Part shown: positions 63,342 through 64,000 of the stretch, piece after piece
Layout of the letters: each line of letters starts with the position of its first letter
Numbering within the stretch: the stretch's first letter is position 1
Source: CAVVEQ01 sp963828855
GTDB lineage: Bacteria; Chloroflexota; Anaerolineae; Anaerolineales; Anaerolineaceae
NCBI GenBank assembly: GCA_963828855.1
Contig: CAWHGB010000005.1
Coordinates: 186,001-250,000, forward strand
Reading direction: 5' to 3'
Length of the DNA: 64,000 nucleotides
Notes under the pieces: generated by a model
The model's database searches: none
What the model was told of the DNA's origin: nothing
Seen by the model: only the letters and a program-made list of their open reading frames with translations
Program-made: the position numbers and the translations under genes

Positions 63342-64000
63342 TCACGTGGAGGTTGGGGTTGGCGTGGGAGTTTCGGTGGGTGTGGGCGTTGGCGTGGAGG
63401 TGGCCGTGGGAGTGGGTGTGGCGTTCCAGTTGAGGTGACTGTGCGGGTGGTGTGACAGTGCGGGTGGGGGTGACGGTTCGGGTGGCTGACGGGATGGCTT
63501 CGACCATGACAACCAGAGAGCTTCCGAAGGCATAGTTATACGGATTGAATAATCGCCATTCGGCTTTGTACTGACCGGCTGTGGAAGGCGCAACCAGGTT
63601 TACATAGACATCATAGGTCTGGCCGGGGTAGACATATTTTTGGATCGCAACGGGCTGCCCGCCCATTTGGGTCCCCTTCACGAACTTCAGGTAATAATAG
63701 GAATTCCAGGTGCAGCTCCCGGTATTCTTGATACGCCAGCCCTTGGAGAAACTCTGTCCTGTATTAACATCCGCGTAGTACGTCATGCCGCCATCGCTGT
63801 AAGTAAGATCCTTGACATAGGTCATGGAGATGGTGCAACCAATGGGGGTCGGTGGGAGGGGGTATGGGGTGAAGGTAGGGTAAGGTGTGGTGGTCGCGAG
63901 GGGGGGTGTGGGAGAATTTCCCGCCGGAAAGTTGCCATCGGATCCGGGTTTCAGGTACACCTCCTGGAGGGCTGCGAGCACGCCTTCATTCTGAAGTTGA
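63342..64000 (-). CDS. Second solute-binding/NBR1-Ig protein, cut by the window edge (frameshifted)
   Basis: The frame runs in from the right edge, beginning LQNEGVLAALQEVYLKPG, which matches the end of the binding domain of the preceding paralog (LQNEGVIAALEKLYLN). A Pro/Thr linker follows, then an NBR1-like Ig domain (YVKDLTYSDGGMTYYADVNT, GWRIKNTGSCTWNSYYY, QTYDVYVNLVAPSTAGQYKA), and a Thr/Pro repeat tail stopping at 63342 after two base shifts near 63450. No META domain is seen, so the two copies differ at the C-terminus. Tandem duplication is clear. Confidence 0.72.

Overview
The window is a G+C-rich bacterial contig. Complete 14-gene complex I, an RpoD-type sigma factor, MutS2, AmrS, many Thr/Pro-rich lipoproteins, and bacterial SSB and DnaG together suggest Chloroflexota, probably class Anaerolineae. 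This is inferred from gene content and style; no 16S gene is present. No tRNA, rRNA, CRISPR array or insertion sequence was recognised. One small SRP RNA gene was found by eye at about 43.87-43.98 kb.

Layout. 0-7.5 kb: membrane methyltransferase, Ser/Thr dehydratase, dnaG, rpoD and a large membrane protein. 7.6-21.9 kb: nuoABCDEFGHIJKLMN on the + strand, then a DUF3052 gene. 22.4-25.0 kb: rho, with a clear promoter and a long leader, then a LysM/M23 peptidase ending in a strong terminator. 25.3-27.4 kb: HD-domain protein, second membrane methyltransferase, and an AT-rich HEPN/AbiU2-like gene that looks acquired. 27.5-32.9 kb (minus): nadK, a zinc-finger membrane protein, recN and a uvrD/pcrA helicase in one run. 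33-36.1 kb: uridine phosphorylase, then a tight minus-strand operon ssb, DUF3467, translin-like, and a Cas4-like nuclease split into two membrane-anchored halves. 36.2-39.7 kb: surface lipoprotein, two tandem LysM/SdrD-type anchored proteins, palindromic repeats, and a sulfite-oxidase-like enzyme. 39.7-44 kb: GAF histidine kinase, two methyltransferases, a RecB-type nuclease and the SRP RNA. 44-53 kb: sulfatase-fold membrane enzyme, mutS2, amrS, a transglycosylase-like lipoprotein, an LCP protein, a 26-residue membrane peptide and a HicB/DinB fusion. 53.5-58.2 kb: a Yip1, ABC ATPase, CARDB-type surface protein and MacB permease operon. 58.2-64 kb: small basic protein, Met/Gly-rich PepSY-like protein, YcaQ-type protein, PPOX oxidoreductase, and two paralogous solute-binding/NBR1-Ig proteins, the last cut by the window edge.

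Many genes are interrupted by single-base frameshifts. Where I resolved them, about 29 are extra bases and 3 are missing bases. They hit core genes (rho, nuoH/I/L/N, recN, uvrD) that are conserved on both sides of each break, so I annotate these as full-length genes with probable sequence errors rather than pseudogenes. The errors are clumped: 0-15.3 kb and 44-49 kb are essentially clean, while 55-58 kb is heavily affected.

Two system-level features stand out. One is the ssb/DUF3467/translin/split-Cas4 operon, which looks like an uncharacterised nucleic-acid-processing module at the membrane. The other is a recurrent promoter layout in which an extended -10 element (TGnTATAAT-like) lies only 6-10 bases before the start codon, which implies leaderless mRNAs.
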